NCBI GenBank assembly: GCA_004299705.1
Contig: SCQS01000054.1
Span: forward strand, 124,001-188,000
Reading direction: 5' to 3'
Origin: Rhodanobacteraceae bacterium
GTDB taxonomy: Bacteria > Pseudomonadota > Gammaproteobacteria > Xanthomonadales > Rhodanobacteraceae
Length of the DNA: 64,000 nucleotides
Below the pieces are notes generated by a model. That model worked only from the letters and a program-made list of their open reading frames with translations. It was not told the origin of the DNA and did no database searches. Position numbers and translations under genes: made by a program. Within the stretch, counting starts at the first letter, position 1, and each line of letters begins with the position of its first letter. Positions 1-11,413 of this stretch are shown in pieces.

Positions 1-1008
<1,008 letters not shown>

Positions 1009-2256
1009 TCAAATGTCGAGAAGCATCTTGTACGGATTTTCCAGCTGGTTCTTGATGTCGACCAGGAACAGCACCGCGTCCTTGCCGTCGACGATGCGGT
1101 GGTCGTAAGAGATCGCGATGTACATCATCGGCGCGGCGATCACCTGTCCGTTTTCGACGATCGCGCGTTCCTTGATGGTGTGCATGCCGAGGATGCCGCT
1201 CTGCGGTGGATTCACGATCGGCGTGGAGAACAGCGAGCCGAAGGTGCCGCCGTTGGTGATCGTGAAGGTGCCGCCCTGCAGGTCGTCGAGCGTCAGCTTG
1301 CCGGCGCGCGCTCGCTCGGCGAAATCCGCGATGGCCTTCTCGATGTCGGCGAAGCCCATGTCCTGCGCGTCGCGCAGCACCGGCGTCACCAGCCCGCGGT
1401 CGGTCGCGACCGCGACCGAGATGTCCTGGTAGCCGTGGTAGATGATGTCGTTGCCGTCCACCGAGGCATTCACCACCGGATGGCGTTTCAGCGCCTCGCA
1501 CGCGGCCTTCACGAAGAAGCTCATGAAACCGAGCTTGATGCCATGGGCCTTCTGGAACTGCTCACCCAGTTGCTTGCGCATCGCAACCACATTCGCGAGG
1601 TTGACTTCGTTGGAGGAAGTCAGCATCGCGATCGAGTTCTTCGACTGCATCAGGCGCTCGGCAATGCGCGCGCGCATGCGCGTCATGGGGACGCGTTCTT
1701 CGGGACGGGAGCCTGCAAAAGCGGGACCGGGGACCGCGGACCGGGGACCGGTGGATGCGGACGTGGCCGGCTGTTGACTGCCTTTGGAATAGTTGACCAG
1801 ATCTTCCTTGGTGACTTGGCCGCTGCGGCCGGTGCCGGGCACCTTGGATACGTCGATGTTCTGTTCGGCGGCGACGCGGCGTGCTGCCGGCGACAAATCT
1901 TCGGTCGCGGCAGGTGCTTTTGCCGATCCCCGGTCCCTGGTCCCCGGCCCCGGCTGGCCCTCCGTCTTCGCTGGCGCTGCCGGCTTGTCCGGCTCGGCCT
2001 TCGGTGCAGCGGCTACCGCACCCTCTTCGAGGATCGCGATCACGTCCTGACTGTTGACGGTGTCGCCGGCCTGGTGGCGGATTTCCTTGAGCACGCCGTC
2101 GGCGGGCGCCGGCACTTCCAGCACCACCTTGTCGGTTTCGAGGTCAACCAGGTTTTCATCGCGCTTGACGGCATCGCCCGGCTGCTTGTGCCAGGTGGCG
2201 ATGGTGGCGTCGCTGACGGATTCGGGCAGTACCGGCACCTTGACTTCGATCGACAT
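1009..2256 (-). CDS. sucB: Dihydrolipoyllysine succinyltransferase, E2 of 2-oxoglutarate dehydrogenase
   Basis: Core E2 enzyme, 415 residues: transfers the succinyl group from the lipoyl arm to CoA. An N-terminal lipoyl domain (about 1-80) carries the lipoylation motif ETDKVVLE at Lys43. A peripheral subunit-binding domain lies near 119-155 ([19 protein letters not shown]), and the C-terminal catalytic domain ends with the HRIVDG active-site motif. [19 protein letters not shown] is a standard SucB start. The linkers are odd: around 90-110 and 160-180 they are encoded by GGGACC-type short repeats, giving Gly/Pro/Arg-rich segments (for example GPGTRDRGS). It lies 124 bases downstream of sucA with a dRS3-like repeat between, and upstream of lpdA, so a sucA-sucB-lpdA operon is likely. 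Confidence 0.96.
   Translation of the reverse strand: MSIEVKVPVLPESVSDATIATWHKQPGDAVKRDENLVDLETDKVVLEVPAPADGVLKEIRHQAGDTVNSQDVIAILEEGAVAAAPKAEPDKPAAPAKTEGQPGPGTRDRGSAKAPAATEDLSPAARRVAAEQNIDVSKVPGTGRSGQVTKEDLVNYSKGSQQPATSASTGPRSAVPGPAFAGSRPEERVPMTRMRARIAERLMQSKNSIAMLTSSNEVNLANVVAMRKQLGEQFQKAHGIKLGFMSFFVKAACEALKRHPVVNASVDGNDIIYHGYQDISVAVATDRGLVTPVLRDAQDMGFADIEKAIADFAERARAGKLTLDDLQGGTFTITNGGTFGSLFSTPIVNPPQSGILGMHTIKERAIVENGQVIAAPMMYIAISYDHRIVDGKDAVLFLVDIKNQLENPYKMLLDI
1718..1955. repeat. GGGACC-type short repeats in the sucB linker
   Basis: Two clusters of the same G-rich word lie inside sucB. Around 1723-1749 the plus strand reads GGGACCGGGGACC and then GGACCGGGGACC. Around 1926-1955 it reads the complementary GGTCCCTGGTCCCCGG type. 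They encode the flexible linkers on each side of the subunit-binding domain, where length and sequence are tolerant. Confidence 0.6.
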
Positions 2257-2287
2257 GGGTTGTCCTTGGTTTTGTAGGCTGTTTTGT

Positions 2288-2374
2288 CGTCATTCCCGCG
2301 AAAGCGGGAATCCAGTGGCTTTGGCGATCACCATCCATGGCACTGGGTCCCGGCCAGTCCATGGCCGGGATGAC
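2288..2374. repeat. Family B (dRS3-like) element, copy 1
   Basis: It starts with CGTCATTCCCGCGAAAGCGG and ends with the complementary GGCCGGGATGAC, and has an inner CCCGCG/CGCGGG-type hairpin. It fills most of the sucA-sucB gap. The same ends recur at 7363-7440 (inside roxA) and 27770-27837; a longer relative is at 10609-10731. In transcripts it would fold into paired stem-loops between two operon genes. Confidence 0.8.
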
Positions 2375-2380
2375 CGAGGG

Positions 2381-5221
2381 TTATTCGAGTGAATGATCGT
2401 CGCCCACGGGCTCGACCAGCGCCTGTTGCACCAGCGCGTGCTGTTCGGCGACGTGGGTGTTGTAGTAGCCGCAGGCCGGCGCCGGCGAACGCACGCGCCC
2501 GGCGTAGTGCAGGCTGTGGTGGCCGTCCGCGCAGGCCTGCAGGTGGTGGCGAATCTGGAACCACGCACCCTGGTTCTGCGGCTCTTCCTGGCACCAGATC
2601 ACTTCCTTGGCGGCCGGATACTTGTCGAGTTCCGCGTTCACCTCGATGCGCGGGAACGGATACAACTGCTCGACGCGGACGATCGCGACGTCGTCGATCT
2701 TCTGTTTCCCGGCCTCCTCGAACAGGTCGTAGTAAACCTTGCCCGAGCACAGCACCACGCGCCTGACCTGCTTGTCGTTCTTGATGCGCGAGTCGGGAAT
2801 CACGAGATGGAAGTGGCCGTCCGACAGGTCTTCCAGCGACGACACCGCGAGCTTGTGGCGCAGCAGCGATTTCGGCGTCATCACCACCAGCGGCTTGCGG
2901 CAGTCGCGCAGCATCTGCCGGCGCAGCATGTGGAACATCTGCGCGGGCGTGGTCGGCACGCATACCTGCATGTTGTCCAGCGCGCACAATTGCAGATAGC
3001 GTTCCAGGCGCGCTGAGGAATGTTCGGGGCCTTGGCCTTCGTAGCCATGCGGCAGCAGCAGCACCAGCCCGCACAGGCGGTTCCACTTGGCTTCGCCGGA
3101 CGACAGGAACTGGTCGACCACGACCTGTGCGCCGTTGGCGAAATCGCCGAACTGCGCTTCCCACAGCACCAGCGTGCCGGGGTCGGCGGTGGCGAAGCCG
3201 TATTCGTAGGCCATCACCGCTTCTTCCGACAGCAACGAGTCGATGACTTCGACCGATACGCCTTCGCGCACATGCGCGAGCGGGGTGTAGATGTCGCCGG
3301 TCTTCTGGTCGTGCAGCTCGGCGTGGCGGTGGAAGAAGGTGCCGCGTCCGGTATCCTGCCCGACCAGGCGCAGCGCGTTGCCCTCGGCGACCAGGGTCGC
3401 GTAGGCCATGTTCTCGGCATAGCCCCAATCCAGCGACTGCGCGCCCTCGGCCATCTTGCGGCGGTCGGCGTAGATCTTGCCGACGCGCGATTGCAGCACC
3501 ATGCCTTGCGGCCAGGTCAGGATGCGGCTGGCCAGGTCGTCCAGCGCCTTGCGTGCGACGCCGGTCTTGACCGGCTGCGAGAGCTTGCCGCCGATGAAGC
3601 GCGTCCAGTCCACCGCGAACTTCTGCGAACCGGCCGGTGCCAGTTCGGTGACCGGCTTGCCGGCATCGAGCTGGCCGCGGTAATCGTCGAACAGTTTTTG
3701 CGAATCGCCTTCGGCGATGAGGCCGCGCCCGACCAGTTTCTTCGCGTACAACTCGCGTGTGGGCGGCAGCTGCTTGATCACGTCATACATGATCGGCTGC
3801 GTCGCGGATGGCTCGTCGGCCTCGTTGTGGCCGTGGCGACGATAGCACACCAGATCCACCACCACGTCCTTGTGGAATTGCTGGCGGAAATCGAAGGCGA
3901 GGCGCACGCATTGCAGCACGGACTCCGGATCATCGCCGTTCACGTGCAGCACCGGCGCGTTGACCATCTTGGCGACGTCGGTGCAGTACAGCGTGCTGCG
4001 GCTGTCATCGGCGTCGGTGGTGAAACCGATCTGGTTGTTGATCACCACGTGCACGGTGCCGCCGACGCCGAAGCCGCGGGTCTGCGACATGTTGAACAGT
4101 TCCATGTTCACGCCTTGGCCCGACAGCGCCGCGTCGCCATGGATCAGCACGGGCAGCACGTGTTCGCGCACGCCATCGTGGGCGCGGATCTGGCGCGCGC
4201 GCACCGAACCCGACACCACAGGGTTGACGATTTCGAGATGCGACGGGTTGAACGCCAGCGCGACATGGATGTTCCCTGTCGGGGCCGCGATGTCGGCGGA
4301 GAAACCCATGTGGTACTTCACGTCGCCGGAGTGCGCGGGATCGTCAGGACCCTCGTGCTTGCCCTCGAATTCGGCGAACAGTTGTTGCGGCGGCTTGCCG
4401 AGGATATTCACCAGCACGTTGAGGCGCCCGCGGTGCGCCATGCCGATCACCAGTTCGTGCACGCCCTGATCGGCACTGCGACGGATCAGGTCGTCCAGCA
4501 GCGGGATCAGCGAATCGCCGCCTTCCAGCGAGAAGCGCTTCTGGCCGACGTATTTCGTGTGCAGGTAACGCTCCAGCCCGTCGGCCGCGGTCAGCTTGGC
4601 CAGCATGCGCTTGCGGGTGGCGTCGTCGAGTCCGGCATCGCCGCTGGCCTTTTCCAGGCGGTCGTAGATCCAGCGCCGCTGGGTGTGGTCGCTGATGTGC
4701 ATGAACTCGGCGCCGATCGAGGCGACGTAGGTGCGGCGCAGGCGTTCGCGCAGCTCGCGCAGTTTCATGCGCTGGCCGCCGCCGGCGAAGGTGCCGCAAT
4801 CGAATTCGGTGTCGAGGTCGGCGTCGGACAGGCCGTGGAAGGGCAGGTCGAGGTCGGGTGCGGGGCGCTTGGGCGCGATCGCGAGCGGATCGAGGTCGGC
4901 GGCCAGGTGCCCGCGTGAACGGTAAGCGGTCAGGAAACGCAGCACGCCGGCCTGTTTGCGGGCGTGGGTGTCATCGATCGATCCGGCCACCGCGGTCGCG
5001 CGGTGGCCTTGCGCTTGCGCCGCAACGATGCGCGCGATGGCGTCGGTGTGTGAAACGTCGTTCGAACCGTGCAGGCTCTGGAACCAGCTGCGCCAGGATG
5101 GCGCGACCGATTGCGGATCGCGCAGCCAGTCCTCGTACAACTGGTCGAGCCAGGCCGCGTTGCCGCCGCCGAACTGGGAAGTTTCCGCCAATTGCTGCAA
5201 CAAGCTGCCGCCGTCACTCAC
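2381..5221 (-). CDS. sucA: 2-oxoglutarate dehydrogenase E1 component
   Basis: Thiamine-diphosphate-dependent E1 that decarboxylates 2-oxoglutarate and succinylates the lipoyl arm of SucB. The protein (about 946 residues) shows the E1o N-terminus (LLQQLAETSQFGGGNAAWLDQLYEDWLRDP), the ThDP/Mg region (HGDAALSGQGVNMELFNMSQ, VINNQIGFTT) and the E1o C-terminus (ELDKYPAAKEVIWCQEEPQN). The frame is open to a GTG at 5275. I prefer the GTG at 5221 because a GGTGA ribosome site sits five bases upstream and because a TATAAT -10 at 5287-5292 would put the transcript start almost on top of 5275. GTG at 5230 and 5233 are other options. It is the first gene of the sucA-sucB-lpdA set. Confidence 0.96.
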   Translation of the reverse strand: MSDGGSLLQQLAETSQFGGGNAAWLDQLYEDWLRDPQSVAPSWRSWFQSLHGSNDVSHTDAIARIVAAQAQGHRATAVAGSIDDTHARKQAGVLRFLTAYRSRGHLAADLDPLAIAPKRPAPDLDLPFHGLSDADLDTEFDCGTFAGGGQRMKLRELRERLRRTYVASIGAEFMHISDHTQRRWIYDRLEKASGDAGLDDATRKRMLAKLTAADGLERYLHTKYVGQKRFSLEGGDSLIPLLDDLIRRSADQGVHELVIGMAHRGRLNVLVNILGKPPQQLFAEFEGKHEGPDDPAHSGDVKYHMGFSADIAAPTGNIHVALAFNPSHLEIVNPVVSGSVRARQIRAHDGVREHVLPVLIHGDAALSGQGVNMELFNMSQTRGFGVGGTVHVVINNQIGFTTDADDSRSTLYCTDVAKMVNAPVLHVNGDDPESVLQCVRLAFDFRQQFHKDVVVDLVCYRRHGHNEADEPSATQPIMYDVIKQLPPTRELYAKKLVGRGLIAEGDSQKLFDDYRGQLDAGKPVTELAPAGSQKFAVDWTRFIGGKLSQPVKTGVARKALDDLASRILTWPQGMVLQSRVGKIYADRRKMAEGAQSLDWGYAENMAYATLVAEGNALRLVGQDTGRGTFFHRHAELHDQKTGDIYTPLAHVREGVSVEVIDSLLSEEAVMAYEYGFATADPGTLVLWEAQFGDFANGAQVVVDQFLSSGEAKWNRLCGLVLLLPHGYEGQGPEHSSARLERYLQLCALDNMQVCVPTTPAQMFHMLRRQMLRDCRKPLVVMTPKSLLRHKLAVSSLEDLSDGHFHLVIPDSRIKNDKQVRRVVLCSGKVYYDLFEEAGKQKIDDVAIVRVEQLYPFPRIEVNAELDKYPAAKEVIWCQEEPQNQGAWFQIRHHLQACADGHHSLHYAGRVRSPAPACGYYNTHVAEQHALVQQALVEPVGDDHSLE

Positions 5222-5286
5222 GATGGTCACCACGGAAAGATTTGGATTGCGCGCGATGCACGGTCCGAGCCGCACCGCGACTCGAA

Positions 5287-5292
5287 ATTATA
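5287..5292 (-). promoter_or_regulatory. -10 box of the probable sucA promoter
   Basis: On the minus strand the sequence CCGCTATAATTTCG contains a perfect TATAAT about 65 bases upstream of the preferred sucA start. No good -35 is visible at the usual distance (the hexamer there reads ACCGCA), so the promoter may need an activator. The rest of 5222-5367 holds nothing else I recognise. Confidence 0.45.
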
Positions 5293-5367
5293 GCGGTTTA
5301 ATGCTGCAGTGCGGTATTCCAGGAGGCCTTGGTTAGCTGCCGGTAATGCCGCGCGGCGCCTCGCCTG

Positions 5368-6333
5368 TCAGATGTCCAGCGCGCGCAATTCCGCCCACGG
5401 TTCCGAGCGCGCCCAGACTTCCTCGAACAGGCGCATCAGCTCGGCGTGCCGGCCCGGCGCGTAGGTCGAGCCTACCGTGGTCATTTCGCTTTCCAGCGGA
5501 CGGAACAGGTAGCCGCAGGAGTCCACGCACATGAAGGCCGAGTTGTAAGCAAGGTCGGCGGGTTCGACCACGCGGCGGATTTCGATCACGCTGGAAAGCC
5601 GCTGCGCCAGCTCCAGCAGGCGCGAGCCTTCCTGCATGGCGCGCGAAAGATCCTGGGCGATGATGCGGATCGATGCGCCGCGTCCGGAAATCGCCAACCG
5701 CCGCAGTTCGACCATGCAGGCGGTGTCGTTGAGCAGCAGCGGATGCAACTCGCGCACCAGCACGCACATGCTGTGTTGAGCGCCTTCCAGCAGCGTGAGG
5801 GTGACTGCGATCAGTTCCTCGCGCGTGGTGGAGCGCAGGATTCGTGGGTCGGGTGGCAACGCCGGTGGCGGACGTTCGGGTTCAGGGGGCGGGTCGAGGA
5901 CACGCTGCATGTTCACGTGCGGGATGCCGGCTTCCTCGAATTCCCCGCCTGCAGTCGCGAAGCCGTGGTGCAACCAGAACGGCAGCGCGCTGCGCTGCGC
6001 GTGCAACGACACTTCGGGCAGCTTGCGTGCGCGCGCCTGCTCGAGCAGCGTGTCGAGAAGCGTCGTGCCCACACCGCGATCGCGCCAGTCACGCAGCACC
6101 GCCACGCGCCCGATCCTGCCTGCCAGCGTGAGGCGACCTGCGCCGATCGGCGTGCCGTCGAAGGCGCGCGCCAGCACGTGCACGCTGCGCGGGTCGTCGT
6201 CATCGATTTCCATGTCGAGAGGCACGTGCTGTTCGAGCACGAACACGGTTTCGCGCACGCCCTGCAGCGCCTCGCGATCGGCCGCGTTTGCCCAGTCGCA
6301 AACTTCGACATGAAAGTCGCCCAGGATAGGCAT
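5368..6333 (-). CDS. GNAT family acetyltransferase with extra C-terminal domain
   Basis: 321 residues. The first ~145 form an ElaA-like GNAT acetyltransferase: REALQGVRETVFVLEQHVPLDMEID at the start, then the acetyl-CoA binding loop RDWRDRGVGTTLLDTLLEQA (about 79-98) and HAQRSALPFWLHHGF. A Pro-rich linker (about 147-160) leads to a second domain (about 165-321) that I know only as a conserved partner of such GNATs in Xanthomonadales. Its fold (RILRSTTREELIAVTLTLLE) hints at a phospholipase-D-like alpha/beta unit, but no HKD motif is seen. The substrate is unknown. It lies 55 bases downstream of roxA in the same direction, so it may be the last gene of a purB-roxA-GNAT transcript. Confidence 0.8.
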   Translation of the reverse strand: MPILGDFHVEVCDWANAADREALQGVRETVFVLEQHVPLDMEIDDDDPRSVHVLARAFDGTPIGAGRLTLAGRIGRVAVLRDWRDRGVGTTLLDTLLEQARARKLPEVSLHAQRSALPFWLHHGFATAGGEFEEAGIPHVNMQRVLDPPPEPERPPPALPPDPRILRSTTREELIAVTLTLLEGAQHSMCVLVRELHPLLLNDTACMVELRRLAISGRGASIRIIAQDLSRAMQEGSRLLELAQRLSSVIEIRRVVEPADLAYNSAFMCVDSCGYLFRPLESEMTTVGSTYAPGRHAELMRLFEEVWARSEPWAELRALDI

Positions 6334-6388
6334 TGCGGTCGAACCCCCTCTGGGTGGCCGGGTGCTTAGCGGCCGATTGTATGCCGGT

Positions 6389-7651
6389 TCAGCGCCGGCG
6401 CAATGTGACGCAACCCGCGTCGATCAAAAGCGCAAGCAGGGCCATGCCGCGCGCACGCTGCGGCAATTTCGCAAGGCGCGCGCCATCGAACGCGCGCGTC
6501 CCGGATCCCAGTTCACGTGCCCATGCAACGGGCGCGTCGAACGCGTTGCCGGCGACATATAGACGGGCGTCGCGACCGTGCGGGCGCCATGCGAAACGGT
6601 TCCACGGGTCACGTTCCAGGATGGAATGTGGGAGACGTTGCGCGAGTTTGTTGCGATCGATCGGGCGTTTGCGCGGCGCGGGCACCTGCGCAACCCGGTA
6701 GCGGGTAATGAAACGGCCGAACCAGTCGGCGAACGCGCCGTCGTCGAGCATGCCGGCGGCGGGGCCGAGCGCGTGGCGGGCGCGGCGCAGCGCGTTGTCG
6801 TCGATTTCCCCGGTGTGTGTGACGGGCTTCAGGTCGGGATCGGCAAGGCGCCGCGATTCCGGCAACGCTTCCGCGACCCGCGCCGCGAAGTCGAACAGCA
6901 ACTCGCCGGCGGCCGGCGCGCGCATGCCGATGGAATACGTGGTGCACTCGCCGACGGCCACGCCGTCGTGCGGGACGCCGGGCGGCAGGTACAGCATGTC
7001 GCCCGGTTCCAGCGTCCACGTGTGGGTGGGTCGGAAGCTGCGCAGCAGTTTCAGTTCCACGTCGTCGCGAAACGCGGTGGACGGGTTGGGACGCGCGTCG
7101 ATGGACCAGCGGCGCTGCCCCGAGCCTTGCAGCAGGAACACGTCGTACTGGTCGACGTGCGCCCCGACGCCACCGTTGTCAGTGGCATAGCTGATCATCA
7201 CGTCGTCGATGCGCCAGCTCGGGATAAATGTGAAATGATCCAGCAGCGCCGCGGTGTCGGCGTCCCACTTGTCGACGTCCTGTACCAGCAGGGTCCAATG
7301 TGATTTCGGAAGTTTCGCGAAGGCCGCGTCGTCGAAGGGGCCGTTCAGAACCTGCCACCTGCCGTCATTCCCGCGAAAGCGGGAATCCATTTTCCCCGTC
7401 CCTGGCACTGGATCCCGGCCATTCCCTGGCCGGGATGACGGTGCGCGCATGCGGATGACGATTCGCGCCAGCGCGCCTTCCATGCACGCGAGTCCGGCCA
7501 ATTCATCGGGCGACAGCGGTGGCGTGAAATCGGGCAACGCGCCGCGAATCAGCAGCGGACGTTTTTGCCAGTAATCGCGCAGAAAGCGCGCCGGCGGCAT
7601 GCCCAGTGGCTGGCCATTGCGGGCGCGGACCTGGATCGACGGCGCAGCCAT
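6389..7651 (-). CDS. roxA: Ribosomal protein L16 arginine hydroxylase (cupin, YcfD/RoxA type)
   Basis: 2-oxoglutarate/Fe(II) oxygenase with a JmjC-type cupin, 420 residues; the E. coli homologue YcfD hydroxylates an arginine of ribosomal protein L16. The iron triad is seen as His165, Asp167 (GAHVDQYDVF) and His228 (PPGVPHDG), and the substrate-side motif WRIDDVMISY is present. Compared with my recollection of E. coli YcfD, about 30 residues (about 67-96, ending DSRFRGN) are extra. They coincide exactly with an in-frame dRS3-like repeat at 7363-7440 and lie between a LARIV and a DGRWQVLNGPF segment matching ESRLV and DGKWQVSHGPF of YcfD. The reading frame stays open, so the protein may tolerate the insert. 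It starts one base after the purB stop; in E. coli ycfD also lies near purB. Confidence 0.9.
   Translation of the reverse strand: MAAPSIQVRARNGQPLGMPPARFLRDYWQKRPLLIRGALPDFTPPLSPDELAGLACMEGALARIVIRMRAPSSRPGNGRDPVPGTGKMDSRFRGNDGRWQVLNGPFDDAAFAKLPKSHWTLLVQDVDKWDADTAALLDHFTFIPSWRIDDVMISYATDNGGVGAHVDQYDVFLLQGSGQRRWSIDARPNPSTAFRDDVELKLLRSFRPTHTWTLEPGDMLYLPPGVPHDGVAVGECTTYSIGMRAPAAGELLFDFAARVAEALPESRRLADPDLKPVTHTGEIDDNALRRARHALGPAAGMLDDGAFADWFGRFITRYRVAQVPAPRKRPIDRNKLAQRLPHSILERDPWNRFAWRPHGRDARLYVAGNAFDAPVAWARELGSGTRAFDGARLAKLPQRARGMALLALLIDAGCVTLRRR
7363..7440. repeat. Family B element inside roxA
   Basis: Copy 2 of the dRS3-like family: it begins CGTCATTCCCGCGAAAGCGG and ends GGCCGGGATGACG. It is translated in frame as part of roxA, giving the tell-tale peptide DSRFRGND. 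The ends match the copy between sucA and sucB nearly base for base, which shows that the segment is an insertion and not native roxA sequence. Confidence 0.85.
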
Positions 7652-7652
7652 C

Positions 7653-9134
<1,482 letters not shown>

Positions 9135-9141
9135 GGCTCGT

Positions 9142-9147
9142 TATACT
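9142..9147 (+). promoter_or_regulatory. Candidate fumC -10 box
   Basis: TATACT lies 30 bases upstream of the fumC ATG. The position where a -35 box would be falls in the right arm of the family A repeat and does not look like TTGACA. Confidence 0.4.
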
Positions 9148-9177
9148 TTGCGGTTTCAATACGGTGGAATCCCTTCA

Positions 9178-10563
9178 ATGCCAACCTTCAGAACCGAGCA
9201 CGACAGCATGGGCGAACTCAAGGTGCCTGCAGACGCACTGTGGGGCGCGCAGACCCAGCGCGCGGTCGACAACTTTCCGATTTCGGGCCTGACATTGCCG
9301 CGCGAATTCATCCGCGCACTGGGCCTCATCAAGGTCGCCGCCGCCGATGCGAACCTCAAGCTCAAGCACCTCAAGCCCGCACAAGCCGCGGCGATCCGCA
9401 AGGCCGCGCAACGCGTGGCGGCGGGCGAGTTCGATGCGCATTTCCCTATCGACATCTTCCAGACCGGCTCGGGCACGTCTTCAAACATGAACGCCAACGA
9501 GGTGATCGCGCACATCGCGACGCGCGACTCGAAGGCGAAGATCCATCCCAACGACCACGTCAATTACGGACAGAGCTCCAACGACGTGATTCCCACCGCG
9601 ATCCACGTCAGCGCGGCGCTGGCCGCGCACGAACAGTTGCTGCCGGCGCTAAAGCATCTGCAGAAAACCATCGACAAGCGCGCGCGCGAATTGAAGAACG
9701 TCGCCAAGACCGGCCGCACGCACTTGATGGATGCGATGCCGGTGACCTTCGGACAGGAACTTTCGGGCTGGTCGGCGCAGATCGCGTCCGGCATCGCGCG
9801 TATCGAGGATGCTGGCAAACGCATGCGCCAGTTGCCACAGGGCGGCACCGCGGTCGGCACCGGCATCAATGCCGATCCGAAATTCGCCAAGGCCTTCTGC
9901 ACGGAGCTTTCGAAGGCGAGTGGGGTGAAGTTCTCGTCCATGGACAATTTCTTCGAAGGCATGGCCTCGCAGGACGCCGCGGTGGAACTGTCCGGCCAGT
10001 TGAAGACGTTGGCGTGCTCGCTGATGAAGATTTCCAACGACCTGCGCTGGATGAACTCGGGCCCGCTGGCGGGCCTGGGCGAAATCGAACTGGTCGCGCT
10101 GCAGCCGGGTTCCTCGATCATGCCCGGCAAGGTCAATCCGGTGATTCCGGAAGCCATGACCATGGTCTGCGCGCAGGTGATCGGCAACGACGCCGCGATC
10201 ACGGTCGGCGGCCAGGCCGGCAATTTCCAGTTGAACGTGATGCTGCCGATGATCGCGTACAACCTGCTGCAGTCGATCGTGATTCTCGCCAACGCCTCGC
10301 GGCTGCTTGCTGACAAGGCGATTGCCGGATTCAAGGTCAACAAGGCGCGCGTTGATGAAGCGCTGGCGCTGAACCCGATCCTGGTCACCGCGCTGAACCC
10401 GGTGATCGGCTACGAAAAGGGCGCCGCGACCGCGAAGAAGGCCTACAAGGAAAAACGTCCGATCATGGACGTGGCGCTGGAAACCACGGGGCTGTCGAAG
10501 GTCGAATTGAAGAAGCTGCTGGATCCGGTGGCGTTGACCAAGGGCGGCATCCACGGCCATTGA
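9178..10563 (+). CDS. fumC: Fumarate hydratase, class II
   Basis: Iron-independent fumarase of the TCA cycle, interconverting fumarate and malate; about 461 residues. It shows the class II motifs TGSGTSSNMNANEVIA, VNYGQSSNDVIPTAIH, KTGRTHLMDAMP and the signature GSSIMPGKVNPVIPEA. ATG at 9178 gives MPTFRTEHDSMGELKVP, the normal N-terminus. The frame is open further upstream, but that part translates the neighbouring repeat. A G-rich hairpin at 10745-10763 may end the transcript. A purB-fumC divergent pair places two fumarate-handling enzymes side by side. Confidence 0.97.
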   Translation: MPTFRTEHDSMGELKVPADALWGAQTQRAVDNFPISGLTLPREFIRALGLIKVAAADANLKLKHLKPAQAAAIRKAAQRVAAGEFDAHFPIDIFQTGSGTSSNMNANEVIAHIATRDSKAKIHPNDHVNYGQSSNDVIPTAIHVSAALAAHEQLLPALKHLQKTIDKRARELKNVAKTGRTHLMDAMPVTFGQELSGWSAQIASGIARIEDAGKRMRQLPQGGTAVGTGINADPKFAKAFCTELSKASGVKFSSMDNFFEGMASQDAAVELSGQLKTLACSLMKISNDLRWMNSGPLAGLGEIELVALQPGSSIMPGKVNPVIPEAMTMVCAQVIGNDAAITVGGQAGNFQLNVMLPMIAYNLLQSIVILANASRLLADKAIAGFKVNKARVDEALALNPILVTALNPVIGYEKGAATAKKAYKEKRPIMDVALETTGLSKVELKKLLDPVALTKGGIHGH

Positions 10564-10608
10564 TCCGGCAAAGTCAGTTTCTGCTGAACGGTGCCACCTC
10601 GCCAACGC

Positions 10609-10731
10609 CGTCATTCCGGGGCATCGCCGGCATCATCGGCGATGAACCCGGAACCCATTTTTGCATCTGGGAAAGCAGGAAATAGATTCCGGGTTCCGTC
10701 CGCAAACAGCGCGGGCGGCCCCGGAATGACG
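10609..10731. repeat. Long relative of the family B element
   Basis: It begins CGTCATTCCGGGGC and ends GCCCCGGAATGACG, complementary to each other. Inside is a second pair of arms, GAACCCGGAACCCA and TTCCGGGTTCCG. It fills the gap between fumC and the lipoprotein cluster. It shares the CGTCATTCC end with the shorter dRS3-like copies but differs in the interior. Confidence 0.65.
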
Positions 10732-10744
10732 ATGAAGATGTATA

Positions 10745-10763
10745 GGCCGCCCAATGGGCGGCC
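10745..10763. terminator. Hairpin between convergent fumC and the lipoprotein operon
   Basis: GGCCGCCC-AAT-GGGCGGCC is an 8-bp perfect stem with a 3-base loop. The following plus-strand bases are only moderately T-rich (TTGTCGTT), so it is a plausible but not classic terminator, usable from both sides. Confidence 0.5.
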
Positions 10764-10794
10764 TTGTCGTTGCTGCGGGGTGTCGTGGAATCTT

Positions 10795-11373
10795 TCAGTC
10801 GTCGGCAACGCTGGTGTCGAGAAGCGCGTCCTGTCGGCAATCGTCGACTTTCTTTTGCGTCAGCGTGGCGTATGGCTTGAACGCGGGCAGGTCGGCGGCC
10901 AGTTGCTGCTGGGCCGTCATCAGCGCCGGCAAGCGGTCGCAGAGTTTGGCGGTGTCGGCGCGGACTCCGGCAAGTCGTTTGTCCATGCGGGCGTCGATGG
11001 TCTTGTCCGAGGCGCCGAACAGCGACGCAAAAATCATCGGCAGCATGGCGCGCCTGCCGACATCGACGCCTTCGTGGCCGATGGCGATGCCCTGTTGCGC
11101 GATTTCGATATATTGGGTGCGGTAGTCCAGCACGTCGTTGCGTTGCTGCGCGGTGAGGGCGAGGGGTTTTCCAGCGATCAGGAAATCGCCTTGCGGCGTA
11201 ATGGCCGCCTTGGGAGCGCGTGAACTGTCGGTGGTCAGCCTCAGGTTGCTGGTGACGATTTGCCGCGAGGCCGTGTCGAGGTCATTGTCCGCGGTGCGAA
11301 ACGCGGCGCAGGACGAGAGCAAAACAAGGCCACAGGACAGGGCCGCAAGACGCGCTGCATGCGAGATGTTCAT
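10795..11373 (-). CDS. YggN/DUF2884-like lipoprotein, fourth of four tandem paralogues
   Basis: 192 residues. ATG at 11373 gives MNISHAARLAALSCGLVLLSSC, a lipoprotein signal peptide with lipobox LLSSC. The mature part shows the motif shared by the whole cluster: AAITPQGDFLIAGKPLALTA, then QQR..VLDYR, the Gly-rich GIAIGHEGVDVG, the KLCDRLPALM region with a conserved Cys, PAFKPYATLT, and a second conserved Cys near the C-terminus (VDDC). The TPQGDFLIAGKPLALTAQQR segment resembles E. coli YggN (DUF2884) from memory. No function is known. It is the distal gene of the ABC-transporter operon. The two conserved cysteines suggest a disulfide in the periplasm. Confidence 0.75.
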   Translation of the reverse strand: MNISHAARLAALSCGLVLLSSCAAFRTADNDLDTASRQIVTSNLRLTTDSSRAPKAAITPQGDFLIAGKPLALTAQQRNDVLDYRTQYIEIAQQGIAIGHEGVDVGRRAMLPMIFASLFGASDKTIDARMDKRLAGVRADTAKLCDRLPALMTAQQQLAADLPAFKPYATLTQKKVDDCRQDALLDTSVADD

Positions 11374-11413
11374 TCCGGGGTTCCGTTGCAATCGGGTCGG
11401 TGTGTCGCAGCGG

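Noticed and set aside
3020-4918. Plus-strand open frame of 632 codons over sucA
   Set aside because: Antisense shadow of a secure gene, no motif.
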